A stretch of 64,000 nt of DNA, from assembly GCF_047303325.1 (NCBI RefSeq), contig NZ_JBKBEX010000021.1:27854-91853 (forward strand), read 5' to 3'. The notes under the pieces were generated by a model. The model was not told the origin of the DNA and searched no databases. It saw only the letters and a list, made by a program, of their open reading frames with translations. The DNA comes from Polaromonas sp047303325 (GTDB taxonomy: Bacteria; Pseudomonadota; Gammaproteobacteria; Burkholderiales; Burkholderiaceae_C). Both the position numbers and the translations under genes were made by a program. Positions 45,771-54,377 of this stretch are shown here, one piece after another (the first letter of the stretch is position 1; each line of letters opens with the position of its first letter).

Positions 45771-47120
45771 ATGGCCACAGAAGGCAACCTCCAGGCGCCC
45801 ACGCGCCACGCGATCGACTGGAAAAACCCGGACTTCTATAACGAGGAAGCCGCGCTGCACGAGATGGAGCGCATCTTCGACATCTGCCATGGCTGCCGTC
45901 GCTGCGTGAGCTTGTGCGGCGCCTTTCCCACCTTGTTCGACCTGGTCGATGAAAGCAAGACCGGCGAGGTCGACGGCGTGGACAAGAAGGACTACATGAA
46001 GGTGGTCGACCAGTGCTATATGTGCGACCTCTGCTACATGACCAAGTGCCCTTATGTGCCGCCGCACGAGTTCAACCTCGATTTTCCCCACACCATGCTG
46101 CGCGCCAAGGCCATCAAGTTCAAAAAGGGCGAGGTCGGCGCGGGTGAAAGGTTTTTGTCGTCCACCGACGTGCACGGCCAGTTCGCCGGCATTCCCATCG
46201 TGGTCCAGGTGGCCAATGCGGTCAACAAGACCAGACCGGCGCGCGCCGTGATGCAAAAAGTGCTGGGCGTGGACAAAAACGCCTGGCTGCCGGATCTGGC
46301 GACGAAGAAGTTCCGCTCGGGCGCGCCCGAAGCGCCGCCGCATGCCGTCAAGGACGGGGCCAAGACGCCCGGCAAGGTGGTGATTTATTCGACCTGCTAC
46401 ATCAACTACAACGAGCCCGGCATAGGCCACGACCTGCTCAAGGTGCTGGACCACAACGAAGTGCCCTATGTGCTGGTTGAAAAGGAAAAATGCTGCGGCA
46501 TGCCCAAGCTGGAGCTCGGCGACCTGCCCTCGGTGAACGCCAGCAAGGAGGCCAACATCCCGGTGCTGGTGAAATACGCGAAAGAGGGCTACGCCATCCT
46601 GAGCGCCGTGCCCAGCTGCACCCTGATGTTCAAGCAGGAGCTGCCGCTGATGTACCCCGACGATGCCGAGGTGCAGCTCGTCAAGGCGCATATGTGGGAC
46701 CCGTTTGAATACCTGATGGCGCGCAAACGCGACGGCCTGCTCAAGACCGAGTTCCCCACGCCGCTGGGCAAAATCAGCTACCAGATCCCCTGCCACGGAC
46801 GCGTGCAGAACATCGGCAAGAAGACCGAGGAGATGCTCAAAATGGTGCCTGGCACCAGCGTGCACACGCACGAGCGCTGCTCCGGCCATGCCGGCACCTT
46901 TGGCGTGAAAGTGCCCTACCACCAGCAAGCCATGAAAATCGGCAAGCCGCTGTTCAAGGCCATGGCCAGCCACAAGGATGGCGGTCTGCCTGACGTCATC
47001 AGCAGCGACTGCCCGCTGGGCGGCCACCACATCGCCCAGGGCTTTGAGGTGAACAGCCTGGGCGCGCCGCCGCAAAAGCATCCGCTCACCTTGATACGCA
47101 CGGCCTACGGCCTGAAATAA
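45771..47120 (+). CDS. 4Fe-4S and cysteine-rich (CCG) domain electron-transfer protein
   Basis: 449 residues, GlpC/HdrD-like. Two ferredoxin-type clusters lie near the N-terminus: CHGCRRCVSLC and CYMCDLCYMTKCPY. Two cysteine-rich domains follow; one contains EKCCGMPKLELGD and the other HERCSGHAGTFG. No membrane segment is present. It probably passes electrons from a quinol or a dehydrogenase to the rubrerythrin encoded upstream. The ATG at 45771 is preferred; an upstream reading runs into the repeat. The DUF3501 gene starts 23 bases after its stop. Confidence 0.9.
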   Translation: MATEGNLQAPTRHAIDWKNPDFYNEEAALHEMERIFDICHGCRRCVSLCGAFPTLFDLVDESKTGEVDGVDKKDYMKVVDQCYMCDLCYMTKCPYVPPHEFNLDFPHTMLRAKAIKFKKGEVGAGERFLSSTDVHGQFAGIPIVVQVANAVNKTRPARAVMQKVLGVDKNAWLPDLATKKFRSGAPEAPPHAVKDGAKTPGKVVIYSTCYINYNEPGIGHDLLKVLDHNEVPYVLVEKEKCCGMPKLELGDLPSVNASKEANIPVLVKYAKEGYAILSAVPSCTLMFKQELPLMYPDDAEVQLVKAHMWDPFEYLMARKRDGLLKTEFPTPLGKISYQIPCHGRVQNIGKKTEEMLKMVPGTSVHTHERCSGHAGTFGVKVPYHQQAMKIGKPLFKAMASHKDGGLPDVISSDCPLGGHHIAQGFEVNSLGAPPQKHPLTLIRTAYGLK

Positions 47121-47143
47121 GCCCCGACCAGCAGGACGCCGCC

Positions 47144-47734
47144 ATGAAGACCACCGGAAAGATCACCCGCGAATCCCTGATGACGCTGGAGGCCTACAGC
47201 AAATACCGCAAGGAGAACAAGCCCGCCATCATCGCCCACCGCAAGCTGCGCAGTGTGCGCCTGGGCGAGCATGTCAACCTGCAGTTTGAAAGCGAGACCA
47301 GCATCCGCTACCAGATCCAGGAGATGCTGCGCATCGAGAAAATCTTCGAGGAGGAGGGCATAGAGCAGGAGATAGAGGCCTACGCGCCGCTGATGCCCGA
47401 CGGGACCAACTGGAAGGGCACGCTGATGCTGGAGTACCCCGACGTCAGTGAACGCAAGCGCGAACTGGCCCGGTTGATAGGCGTGGAAGACCGCATGTTC
47501 GTCGAGGTTGAAGGCCACGCCCGCGTCTACGCGATTGCCGACGAAGACATGGATCGCGAGAACGACGAAAAAACCTCGGCCGTGCACTTTGTGCGCTTCG
47601 AGCTGGACCCGGCCATGCGCGCGGCGGTCAAAGCCGGCGCCGGCGTCAAGCTCGGCTGCGACCATACGCATTACCCGGCGCATGTGAACATTTCTGCGGA
47701 GACCCTGGCCTCGCTGGCCGGCGATTTGGTTTAA
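47144..47734 (+). CDS. DUF3501 family protein
   Basis: 196-residue cytoplasmic protein. ITRESLMTLEAYSKYRKENK starts the domain, followed by RLGEHVNLQFESETSIRYQI and QEMLRIEKIFEEEGIEQEIE. The C-terminal part has HFVRFELDPAMRAAVKAGAG and GCDHTHYPAHV, whose histidines and cysteine could bind a metal. The family usually travels with a rubrerythrin and a CCG-type Fe-S protein, as here. Its role in that trio is not known to me. Confidence 0.88.
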   Translation: MKTTGKITRESLMTLEAYSKYRKENKPAIIAHRKLRSVRLGEHVNLQFESETSIRYQIQEMLRIEKIFEEEGIEQEIEAYAPLMPDGTNWKGTLMLEYPDVSERKRELARLIGVEDRMFVEVEGHARVYAIADEDMDRENDEKTSAVHFVRFELDPAMRAAVKAGAGVKLGCDHTHYPAHVNISAETLASLAGDLV

Positions 47735-47822
47735 GGTTTTTTGCGGCGTGCGCCCGTGTTGCGGCACGCCTGTCGTAAAGTGAGGGTTTCGCCTTACTTG
47801 CCTTACTCCAATAACTCAAAGC

Positions 47823-48599
47823 ATGCTGTTTCTTATCTCGCCGGCCAAGTCGCTGGACTACGACACGCCGCCGCACGTAGACACCCACACCCCAACCCTG
47901 TTCCCGCGCCAGTCGGCGCAACTGATTGAAGTGCTCAAGACCAAGACCCCGCAGCAAATCAGCAGCCTGATGAAGCTGTCTGACGCGCTGGCGGGCCTGA
48001 ACGTGGCGCGCTACCAGGCATGGTCGCCCAAGTTCACCGCCAAGAACTCCAAACAGGCCGCGCTGGCCTTTGACGGTGACGTGTATGGCGGGCTGGCCGC
48101 CAGGACCTTGAGCGCCGCGCAACTCGACTGGGCGCAGGACCACGTCTGCATCCTGAGCGGCCTTTACGGCGTGCTGCGGCCGCTGGACCGCATGCAGCCC
48201 TACCGCCTCGAAATGGGCACGGCACTGGCCACACCCCAGGGCAAAAACCTCTACCAGTTCTGGGGCTCGCAAATCTCCGACTACCTCAACGAACGCGCCG
48301 CCGCCGACACCACGCCCGTGGTCATCAACCTGGCCAGCGAGGAATACTTCAAGGCCGTGGACCGCAAGGTGCTCAAGGCGCGTGTGGTGAGCTGCGTGTT
48401 CGAGGAGTTCAAGGGCGGCAAGTACAAAATCATCAGCTTTAATGCCAAACGCGCGCGCGGCCTGATGCTGCGCTACGCGATCGAGAAAAAAATCGCCACA
48501 GTCAAAAAACTCGAAAGCTTTGACGCCGAGGGTTACCGCTTCGACCCCAAGGTTTCGGAACCCGACCGGCTGGTGTTCCGGCGCAAGCAGGCCGCCTGA
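47823..48599 (+). CDS. yaaA: Peroxide stress protein YaaA
   Basis: 258-residue DUF328/YaaA protein that in E. coli lowers free iron during hydrogen peroxide stress. The start MLFLISPAKSLDYDTPP and the motifs LSGLYGVLRPLDRMQPYRLE and NLASEEYFKAVDRKVLKARV are characteristic. It lies 88 bases after the DUF3501 gene on the same strand, which strengthens the peroxide-defence reading of the group. Confidence 0.95.
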   Translation: MLFLISPAKSLDYDTPPHVDTHTPTLFPRQSAQLIEVLKTKTPQQISSLMKLSDALAGLNVARYQAWSPKFTAKNSKQAALAFDGDVYGGLAARTLSAAQLDWAQDHVCILSGLYGVLRPLDRMQPYRLEMGTALATPQGKNLYQFWGSQISDYLNERAAADTTPVVINLASEEYFKAVDRKVLKARVVSCVFEEFKGGKYKIISFNAKRARGLMLRYAIEKKIATVKKLESFDAEGYRFDPKVSEPDRLVFRRKQAA

Positions 48600-48623
48600 G
48601 GCCGCATCCTCTTAGCCCCCATC

Positions 48624-49457
48624 ATGCAAACCCAGGCCATCACGCGCGAGATGCAGGACTGGGTGGCGCAGCAGCTCGCGGCCGGGCATGGGCAGCACGA
48701 GGTTTTCCAGGCGCTGCTGGACGCCGGCTGGCATGCCGCGGCCGCCAACCGGGCTTTGGGCTTGCAGGCCGCCGGCGAAGCAGCGCTGCCGCAGCCCGCG
48801 CAGGCCGTGCCCCGCGTCCGGGCCGACGCCGCCGGCGCCATGGTGGACGCGGGCGACAAGTGGGTGACGGTGCGTGAACACCGCAGCGCGCCCGAACTCT
48901 GGGTGTTCGACAACCTGCTCAGCGCCGCCGAGTGCGAGGCGCTCATCGCGGCGGCCGAGTCGCGCCTGGCGCGCTCGCTGACCGTGGACATACGCACCGG
49001 CGGCGAAGAGCTCAACCACGACCGCACCAGCCACGGCATGTTTTACACGCGCGGCGAGAACGAGGCGATTCGCCGCATCGAGGCCCGTATCGCCAGGCTG
49101 CTGAACTGGCCGGTGCGCAACGGCGAAGGCCTGCAGGTGTTGCGCTACCGGCGCGGCGCCGAGTACAAGCCGCATTACGACTACTTCGACCCCGGCGAGC
49201 CCGGCACCGCGGCCATACTGCGGCGCGGCGGCCAGCGCGTGGCCAGCCTCATCATGTATCTGCGCGAGCCCGCAGAGGGTGGCGCCACGGTGTTCCCCGA
49301 CATAGGCCTGCGCGTGCGGCCGCAACAGGGCAGCGCGGTGTTTTTCAGTTATGCGCTGGCGCATCCCACCAGCCTCACCTTGCACGGTGGCGAGCCGGTG
49401 AAATCAGGCGAAAAATGGATTGCCACCAAATGGCTCCGGGAACGCGAATTCATTTGA
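48624..49457 (+). CDS. 2-oxoglutarate/Fe(II)-dependent prolyl 4-hydroxylase-like dioxygenase
   Basis: 277 residues. An N-terminal helical segment (QDWVAQQLAAGHGQHEVFQA) precedes a P4H catalytic domain. The iron ligands are the histidine and aspartate of YKPHYDYFDPG and the histidine of LTLHGGEPV; the 2-oxoglutarate lysine is in GEKWIATKWLRE. No signal peptide is present. Bacterial members hydroxylate prolines in unknown or translation-related proteins. It follows yaaA by 24 bases and may share its transcript. Confidence 0.9.
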   Translation: MQTQAITREMQDWVAQQLAAGHGQHEVFQALLDAGWHAAAANRALGLQAAGEAALPQPAQAVPRVRADAAGAMVDAGDKWVTVREHRSAPELWVFDNLLSAAECEALIAAAESRLARSLTVDIRTGGEELNHDRTSHGMFYTRGENEAIRRIEARIARLLNWPVRNGEGLQVLRYRRGAEYKPHYDYFDPGEPGTAAILRRGGQRVASLIMYLREPAEGGATVFPDIGLRVRPQQGSAVFFSYALAHPTSLTLHGGEPVKSGEKWIATKWLREREFI

Positions 49458-49513
49458 ACTCCAATCCCTCATCCGCAGAACAAAAAACTTCGCCTCATGT
49501 TTTTTCATTTCTT

Positions 49514-49578
49514 TATCTGCGTAAATCTGCGAAATCTGCGGATGATTTTTTATCCACAGATTTCGCAGATTACGCAGA
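49514..49578. repeat. Imperfect inverted repeat with ATCTGCG units
   Basis: ATCTGCGTAAATCTGCGAAA and following bases pair with a downstream arm, ATTTCGCAGATTACGCAGAT, with one insertion and one mismatch around a T-rich loop. This palindromic type is common in bacterial intergenic regions. It lies in the 240-base gap after the hydroxylase gene and could also end transcription. The rest of the gap shows nothing else. Confidence 0.7.
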
Positions 49579-49697
49579 TTGAATGCAGGACAAGATGTTT
49601 GTTGCAAGATGGAGTCGCCTGCTTTGGGACAGGGCCTTGTGACGCTTGGGAGACTCTGTGATTGAGTCGGCTCCGGGAGCGAGACCCATAATCAATT

Positions 49698-50597
49698 ATG
49701 AAAATCAAAGCCAACAACATCGATATCGAAATCGAAGACACCCACCCCGGCGACACCACAGGCCGGCCCGTGGTGCTGCTCATCATGGGCCTGGGCATGC
49801 AGCTGATCGCCTGGCCGCCGGCCATGGTGCAGGCGATTGCCGATGCGGGCTTTCGCGTTGTGCGCCTGGACAACCGCGACATCGGCCTGTCCCAGCACTT
49901 CGACCACCTTGGCGCGCCCAACCTGTTCTGGGAGGGCCTGAAATTCCGCCTGGGCTGGCGCATACGCCCGCCCTACAGCCTGCAAGACATGGCGGCCGAT
50001 ACGCTGGGTGTGCTCGATGCATTGCAGATTTCCAAAGCGCACGTGGTGGGCGTCAGCATGGGCGGCATGGTCGCGCAGCGCCTGGCGGTGCTTGCGCCTT
50101 CGCGGTTGCTGAGCCTTACCAGCATCATGAGTTCCAGCGGCGCGCGCGGCTTGCCTGAAGCCAGCCCGGCCGTCACCCGCGTGCTGTTGAGCCGGCCCGC
50201 CGGCAAGGGCGTGCAGGCGGCCGTGGACCACACCGTCAAGCTGCTCAAGGCTATAGGCAGCCCCGGCTTTCCAACGCCCGAGGCGGAGCTGCGCGAAAAA
50301 ATGACCGCCGCGGCACAGCGCAGCTTTCACCCGCAGGGCGTGCTGCGCCAGATGGTGGCGATTGCGGCCGACAGCGGCCGCGCCGCGGCGCTGGCCCAGG
50401 TGAGGGCGCCCACGCTGGTGCTGCACGGCCGCGCCGACCCGCTGGTGCCAATGGCTTGCGGCCAGGACACGGCCAGGCGCATTCCCGGCGCGCGCTTTGA
50501 AAGCATTGAGGGCATGGGCCATGATTTGCCGCCCGGGGTGGTGGAGCGTTTATTGGCCCTCTTGATTCCCCACTTCAGGGCCACAACTGCGGGTTAG
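49698..50597 (+). CDS. Alpha/beta hydrolase (RdmC-like)
   Basis: 299 residues. The nucleophile elbow is VVGVSMGGMVAQ and the oxyanion region is LIMGLGMQLIAWP. VVRLDNRDIGLSQHFDHLGA is typical of the aclacinomycin methylesterase-like group, and the catalytic histidine is in EGMGHDLPPGVVERLL. The aspartate probably lies in LHGRADPLVP. It has no signal peptide. The substrate cannot be inferred from the neighbours; queF follows by 17 bases. Confidence 0.85.
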   Translation: MKIKANNIDIEIEDTHPGDTTGRPVVLLIMGLGMQLIAWPPAMVQAIADAGFRVVRLDNRDIGLSQHFDHLGAPNLFWEGLKFRLGWRIRPPYSLQDMAADTLGVLDALQISKAHVVGVSMGGMVAQRLAVLAPSRLLSLTSIMSSSGARGLPEASPAVTRVLLSRPAGKGVQAAVDHTVKLLKAIGSPGFPTPEAELREKMTAAAQRSFHPQGVLRQMVAIAADSGRAAALAQVRAPTLVLHGRADPLVPMACGQDTARRIPGARFESIEGMGHDLPPGVVERLLALLIPHFRATTAG

Positions 50598-50614
50598 AAG
50601 ACAATCGAGTCCAC

Positions 50615-51442
50615 ATGAACACCCCTGAACAATCCCAGCTGGGCAAGGCCTCGGCCTATATCGACCAGTACGACGCCTCGCTGCTCTTCCCGATCCCGCG
50701 CGAGGGCAAGCGCGCCGAAATCGGCGTCACCGGCACGCCGCCTTTTTTCGGCGCCGACCTGTGGACGGCGTTCGAGCTGAGCTGGCTCAACCTGCGCGGC
50801 AAGCCGCAGGTGGCGCTGGCCCACATCACCGTGCCCTGCGAGTCGCCCAACATCGTCGAGAGCAAGTCCTTCAAGCTCTACCTCAACAGCTTTAACAACA
50901 CGCGTTTTGCCGATGCGCGCGAGGTGCGCGAGCGCATACGCGCCGACCTCAATGCCGTGGTCGGCACCGGCGTGGGCATCCAGACCCTGGGCCCCGAGCT
51001 GTTCGACCGCGAACCCGTGCATGAACTCGACGGCCTGAACCTGGACCGGCTGGACGTGGAGTGCATCCACTATCAGCCCGCGCCCGAACTGCTGTTCGCC
51101 GAATTCGACGAGCCGCCCGTCGAGGAGACCCTGACCAGCAACCTGCTCAAAAGCAACTGCCTGGTCACCGGCCAGCCCGACTGGGGCAGCGTGCAGATAC
51201 GCTACGCGGGCCCGCAGATCAACCAGGAAGGCCTGCTGCAATACCTGGTGAGCTTTCGCAACCACAACGAGTTCCATGAGCAGTGCGTGGAGCGCATCTT
51301 CATGGACATCTGGACGCGCTGCAAGCCGCTCAAGCTCTCGGTCTATGCGCGCTATACGCGCCGCGGCGGGCTGGACATCAACCCCTTTCGCACCAGCCAC
51401 CCGCAGGCGCTGCCGTCCAGCGTGCGCACCGCGCGCCAGTAG
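50615..51442 (+). CDS. queF: NADPH-dependent 7-cyano-7-deazaguanine reductase
   Basis: Reduces preQ0 to preQ1 in queuosine tRNA modification. 275 residues, the long two-domain YqcD/QueF type of proteobacteria. The catalytic cysteine is in SNLLKSNCLVTGQPDWGSV. The substrate glutamate region is NHNEFHEQCVERIFMDI. The N-terminal half-domain includes ESPNIVESKSFKLYLNSFNN, the NADPH-binding motif. Other que genes are not in the window. Confidence 0.96.
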   Translation: MNTPEQSQLGKASAYIDQYDASLLFPIPREGKRAEIGVTGTPPFFGADLWTAFELSWLNLRGKPQVALAHITVPCESPNIVESKSFKLYLNSFNNTRFADAREVRERIRADLNAVVGTGVGIQTLGPELFDREPVHELDGLNLDRLDVECIHYQPAPELLFAEFDEPPVEETLTSNLLKSNCLVTGQPDWGSVQIRYAGPQINQEGLLQYLVSFRNHNEFHEQCVERIFMDIWTRCKPLKLSVYARYTRRGGLDINPFRTSHPQALPSSVRTARQ

Positions 51443-51453
51443 GCGGCTTGCGC

Positions 51454-52308
51454 TTACTGCCCGAACTCGTTGAAGTTCTTCAGTGGCGTCAGCCCCGGGA
51501 ACTGCCCCGCGCGCTTTTCCTTCATGGCCATCACGGACTCGCGCACATGGGCGTTGCTCCAGATCGCGCCCTGCAGCCAGCCCATTTGTTTGAGCGCATC
51601 GTCCACCGAGTGGTCGCGCGCATAGTGCACGGCCTGCTTGGTGCCCCAGACGGCCACCGGCGGTTTGGCGGCGATTTCGTTCGCGCACTGCATCGCGGCC
51701 GCGAGCATGGCCTCGGCTGAATCAAACACCTCGTTCACCAGGCCGTAGCCCAGCGCCCTGGCGGCCGGCAGGCGGCGCCCGGTGTAGGCCAACTCCTTGA
51801 CGACGGCCAGCGGCAGCAGCTTGGGCAGGCGCTGCAAGGTGCCCACGTCGGCCACCATGCCGATGTTGATTTCCTGGATGCAGAAAAACGCGTCGGCCGT
51901 GGCGTAGCGCAGGCAGCAGGCCGTCACCATGTCGACCGCGCCGCCTATGCAGCCGCCCTGGATGGCCGCGATCACCGGAATGCGCAGGGTCTCGAGTTTG
52001 CTGAAGGTGGCTTGCATGCCGGCAAGCAGGTCGAAGATGGCGGCACGGCCTTCGGGGCTGCTGTCGTCCAGGGCGATCTCGCTGCCAAAGGTCTCCAGCG
52101 CCATGCCAGCGCTGAAGTGCTTGCCGGTGCTGGAGATCACCAGCACGCGCGCCGCGCCGCTTTGGTGGATGTGCGTGAGCGCCGCGTCCAGCTCGCGCCA
52201 GAACAGCGGATGCATGGTGTTCATCGCCTCGGGGCGGTTGAGCACCAGGTGGGCGATGTGATTGCTGGTGCTGAGGGTGAAGCAGGTCAGGGTAGGTGGG
52301 GTGTTCAT
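51454..52308 (-). CDS. Enoyl-CoA hydratase/isomerase family protein, dienoyl-CoA isomerase-like
   Basis: 284 residues of the crotonase fold. The oxyanion-hole segments are GKHFSAGMALETF and IQGGCIGGAVDMVTACCLRY. The active-site helix reads EINIGMVADVGTLQRLPKLL, close to the DVGTLQRLPK stretch of delta(3,5)-delta(2,4)-dienoyl-CoA isomerase (ECH1), with its catalytic aspartate. This suggests a role in beta-oxidation of unsaturated fatty acids. GTG at 52317 is an alternative start. Convergent with queF. Confidence 0.88.
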   Translation of the reverse strand: MNTPPTLTCFTLSTSNHIAHLVLNRPEAMNTMHPLFWRELDAALTHIHQSGAARVLVISSTGKHFSAGMALETFGSEIALDDSSPEGRAAIFDLLAGMQATFSKLETLRIPVIAAIQGGCIGGAVDMVTACCLRYATADAFFCIQEINIGMVADVGTLQRLPKLLPLAVVKELAYTGRRLPAARALGYGLVNEVFDSAEAMLAAAMQCANEIAAKPPVAVWGTKQAVHYARDHSVDDALKQMGWLQGAIWSNAHVRESVMAMKEKRAGQFPGLTPLKNFNEFGQ

Positions 52309-52323
52309 GCCCCCCACTCTAGT

Positions 52324-52656
52324 TCAGGTTACAAGGTCCAGCCAGTCACACCTGAGACGCCGCGCCAAGTGTGCCCGCGCCCTGGCATACACATACAGCC
52401 GCGGCGCCAGTAGGCCCAGCACGCACAGCGGGTAGGCCCAGGTCGCCTCAAAGGCGAAGGCCGGCAGCCAGCCCATCCAGCCCATCACCCAGACCGTCAG
52501 CACCATCTCCCATATCTGGCATTCGAGGGGGTGCGCGCCCCGCTGCGCCTCGCGCCAGTCCTTCACACGCTGCAGCTGGGCCAGCGTGATGTGGTGCCAG
52601 TACAGCGACCGGGCCGGTGTTGAAGACGGGTTGGAAGGATCAGAGGGATCAAACAT
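52324..52656 (-). CDS. Small membrane protein, function unknown
   Basis: 110 residues. A hydrophilic N-terminal half (YWHHITLAQLQRVKDWREAQ) is followed by two hydrophobic segments, MVLTVWVMGWMGWLPAFAF and YPLCVLGLLAPRLYVYA, then a basic tail. The translation is tryptophan-rich. It starts just before the isomerase-like gene on the same strand (15 bases apart), so the two may be cotranscribed. I recognise no family. Confidence 0.7.
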   Translation of the reverse strand: MFDPSDPSNPSSTPARSLYWHHITLAQLQRVKDWREAQRGAHPLECQIWEMVLTVWVMGWMGWLPAFAFEATWAYPLCVLGLLAPRLYVYARARAHLARRLRCDWLDLVT

Positions 52657-52738
52657 AAAGCCTCCGTGCGAGGCTTCAATGTAAGTTTCGTGAAAGCTTC
52701 TGTCAACGGCCGAACTCCGGCGATTTGCCGATCGGTAA

Positions 52739-52767
52739 TTGACGAATTAGGATGATCGTCCTAAAAT
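52739..52767 (+). promoter_or_regulatory. Promoter with embedded TetR-type operator
   Basis: A -35 box TTGACG (52739-52744) and a -10 box TAAAAT (52762-52767) are 17 bases apart. The spacer and -10 box overlap the palindrome TTAGGATGATCGTCCTAA (52747-52764), symmetric except for one base pair. A repressor bound there would block RNA polymerase, the usual arrangement for autoregulated TetR genes. Confidence 0.7.
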
Positions 52768-52797
52768 TTCGCGAGTTTCAGCTTCAATGCCCTATTC

Positions 52798-53391
52798 ATG
52801 GCCACACCTACCCGCGACAGCATCGTCCAAGCTGCAGACACCTTGTTCTATGAGCAAGGGTTCGAACACACATCCTTCTCGAACATCGCGGATACCGTGA
52901 AGATTTCGCGGGGCAATTTCTACCATCACTTCAAGACCAAGGATGAAATCCTGGCGGCGGTTATTGCCGAGAGGCTCAAGCGCACGCGCGCGATGCTGGC
53001 GCAATGGGAGGCCGATGGCAAAAGTCCGCAGGACCGCATCCAGCTATTCGTTACCCTGCTGATACGCAATCAGTCCAAGATCATGCGCCACGGTTGTCCG
53101 GTCGGCACACTCTGCATGGAGCTGGCAAAGCTCGGGCACCCGGGGCAGGGTGACGCTGATGCCGTCCTGGATGTCTTCCGGGTGTGGCTGCGAGGCCAGT
53201 TCCAGGAAATGGGCCTCGGCAAAGACGCGGATGCCCTTGCCCTGCATCTCCTGGCGCGCAGCCAGGGTGTGGCCGTGCTGGCGCAGTCTCTGCACGACGA
53301 AGACTTCGTGCGGCATGAGGTGGACCTCATGACAGCCTGGGTCCGGTCCTGTGCCACCGCAAAAAAGGCCGTCTCAAGCGGCTCGCGCTAG
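52798..53391 (+). CDS. TetR-family transcriptional regulator
   Basis: 197 residues. The N-terminal helix-turn-helix is RDSIVQAADTLFYEQGFEHT, then SFSNIADTVKISRGNFYHHF and KTKDEILAAVI. The C-terminal ligand domain is unlike any I can name. The gene starts 31 bases after a promoter with an embedded palindrome, so it is probably autorepressed. YciI-like and tag genes follow closely and should share its control. Confidence 0.92.
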   Translation: MATPTRDSIVQAADTLFYEQGFEHTSFSNIADTVKISRGNFYHHFKTKDEILAAVIAERLKRTRAMLAQWEADGKSPQDRIQLFVTLLIRNQSKIMRHGCPVGTLCMELAKLGHPGQGDADAVLDVFRVWLRGQFQEMGLGKDADALALHLLARSQGVAVLAQSLHDEDFVRHEVDLMTAWVRSCATAKKAVSSGSR

Positions 53392-53414
53392 TCATCACTT
53401 CAAGAGGGTTGTTC

Positions 53415-53708
53415 ATGTTCTGTATCTTTCTCAGGTTTTCAAGCAACAAGGGCCAGGCGCCGCAGCATATGGCGGAGCACAAGCGCTGGATAGACCAAGG
53501 TTTCGAGGATGAGGTCTTCCTCGCGACGGGCAGCCTCGCAGGCCATCAGGGCGGTATGGTTCTGGCGCACAACACCACACGCGAAGCGCTGCAAGCGCGT
53601 GTGGCGCTCGATCCCTTTGTTGCGGAAAACGTGGTCGAGGCCGAAATTGCGGAGGTAGCCCTCAACAGGACCGACGAGCGCCTGCAGTTCCTGCTGGGTC
53701 ACGCCTGA
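53415..53708 (+). CDS. YciI-family protein
   Basis: 97 residues of the YciI ferredoxin-like fold. The conserved histidine is in QHMAEHKRWIDQGFEDEVFL; ATGSLAGHQGGMVLAHN and DPFVAENVVEAEI complete the pattern. Members are dimeric and of uncertain enzymatic role. The ATG at 53415 follows GAGGG. It lies 23 bases after the TetR gene and one base before tag. Confidence 0.88.
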   Translation: MFCIFLRFSSNKGQAPQHMAEHKRWIDQGFEDEVFLATGSLAGHQGGMVLAHNTTREALQARVALDPFVAENVVEAEIAEVALNRTDERLQFLLGHA

Positions 53709-53709
53709 C

Positions 53710-54321
53710 ATGGATTCGGTCATTCCAGGCCCCGATGGACAGCCACGTTGCCGCTGGTGTGCCGCCGCCCCGGAGTTCCTTCATTACCACGATACCGAAT
53801 GGGGCTTTCCGGTCACGGATGACCTGCGCCTGTTCGAGAAACTGTGCCTGGAGGGCTTCCAGTCAGGCCTGAGCTGGCGCACCATCCTTGCCAAGCGCGA
53901 GAACTTTCGAGCGGCCTTCCAGAACTTTGACTACCGGCGTGTTGCCCGCTTTGATGAACGTGATGTCAAGCGATTGCTCGCCGACAGCGGAATCGTGCGT
54001 CATCGCGGGAAGGTCGAGGCAGTGATTCACAACGCCCGCATGGCCGAGGCGTTGGTGGATCGCGAGGGCTCGCTGGCGTCCTTTTTCTGGAGGCGCGAGC
54101 CGGATCCCACGCAGCTTGCGGAGTCGCAAACCATTTCGACTTCGGCGGCGTCACAGGCGTTGTCCAGGGACTTGAAGAAACTGGGCTGGAAGTTCGTGGG
54201 ACCGACTACCGTATACGCCTTCATGCAAGCCGTGGGGCTGATCAACGACCACGCGAAGGAATGTGTCACGCGAATCCAGGTAGAGCGAGCGCGCCGGGCG
54301 CTCCTACTGCCCACTCCATGA
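53710..54321 (+). CDS. tag: DNA-3-methyladenine glycosylase I
   Basis: Base-excision enzyme of 203 residues that removes 3-methyladenine. The family start is CRWCAAAPEFLHYHDTEWGF, with the zinc-binding cysteine and histidine. FEKLCLEGFQSGLSWRTILA holds the conserved glutamate and tryptophan. WKFVGPTTVYAFMQAVGLIN ends the domain before the C-terminal HAKEC zinc ligands. One base separates it from the YciI gene, so TetR control of an alkylation repair gene is likely here. Confidence 0.95.
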   Translation: MDSVIPGPDGQPRCRWCAAAPEFLHYHDTEWGFPVTDDLRLFEKLCLEGFQSGLSWRTILAKRENFRAAFQNFDYRRVARFDERDVKRLLADSGIVRHRGKVEAVIHNARMAEALVDREGSLASFFWRREPDPTQLAESQTISTSAASQALSRDLKKLGWKFVGPTTVYAFMQAVGLINDHAKECVTRIQVERARRALLLPTP

Positions 54322-54377
54322 ATTGAGCGCACACCGGCATCTCGCAATTCAAGGGGGACAGCTACCGGCAAGTCGGC

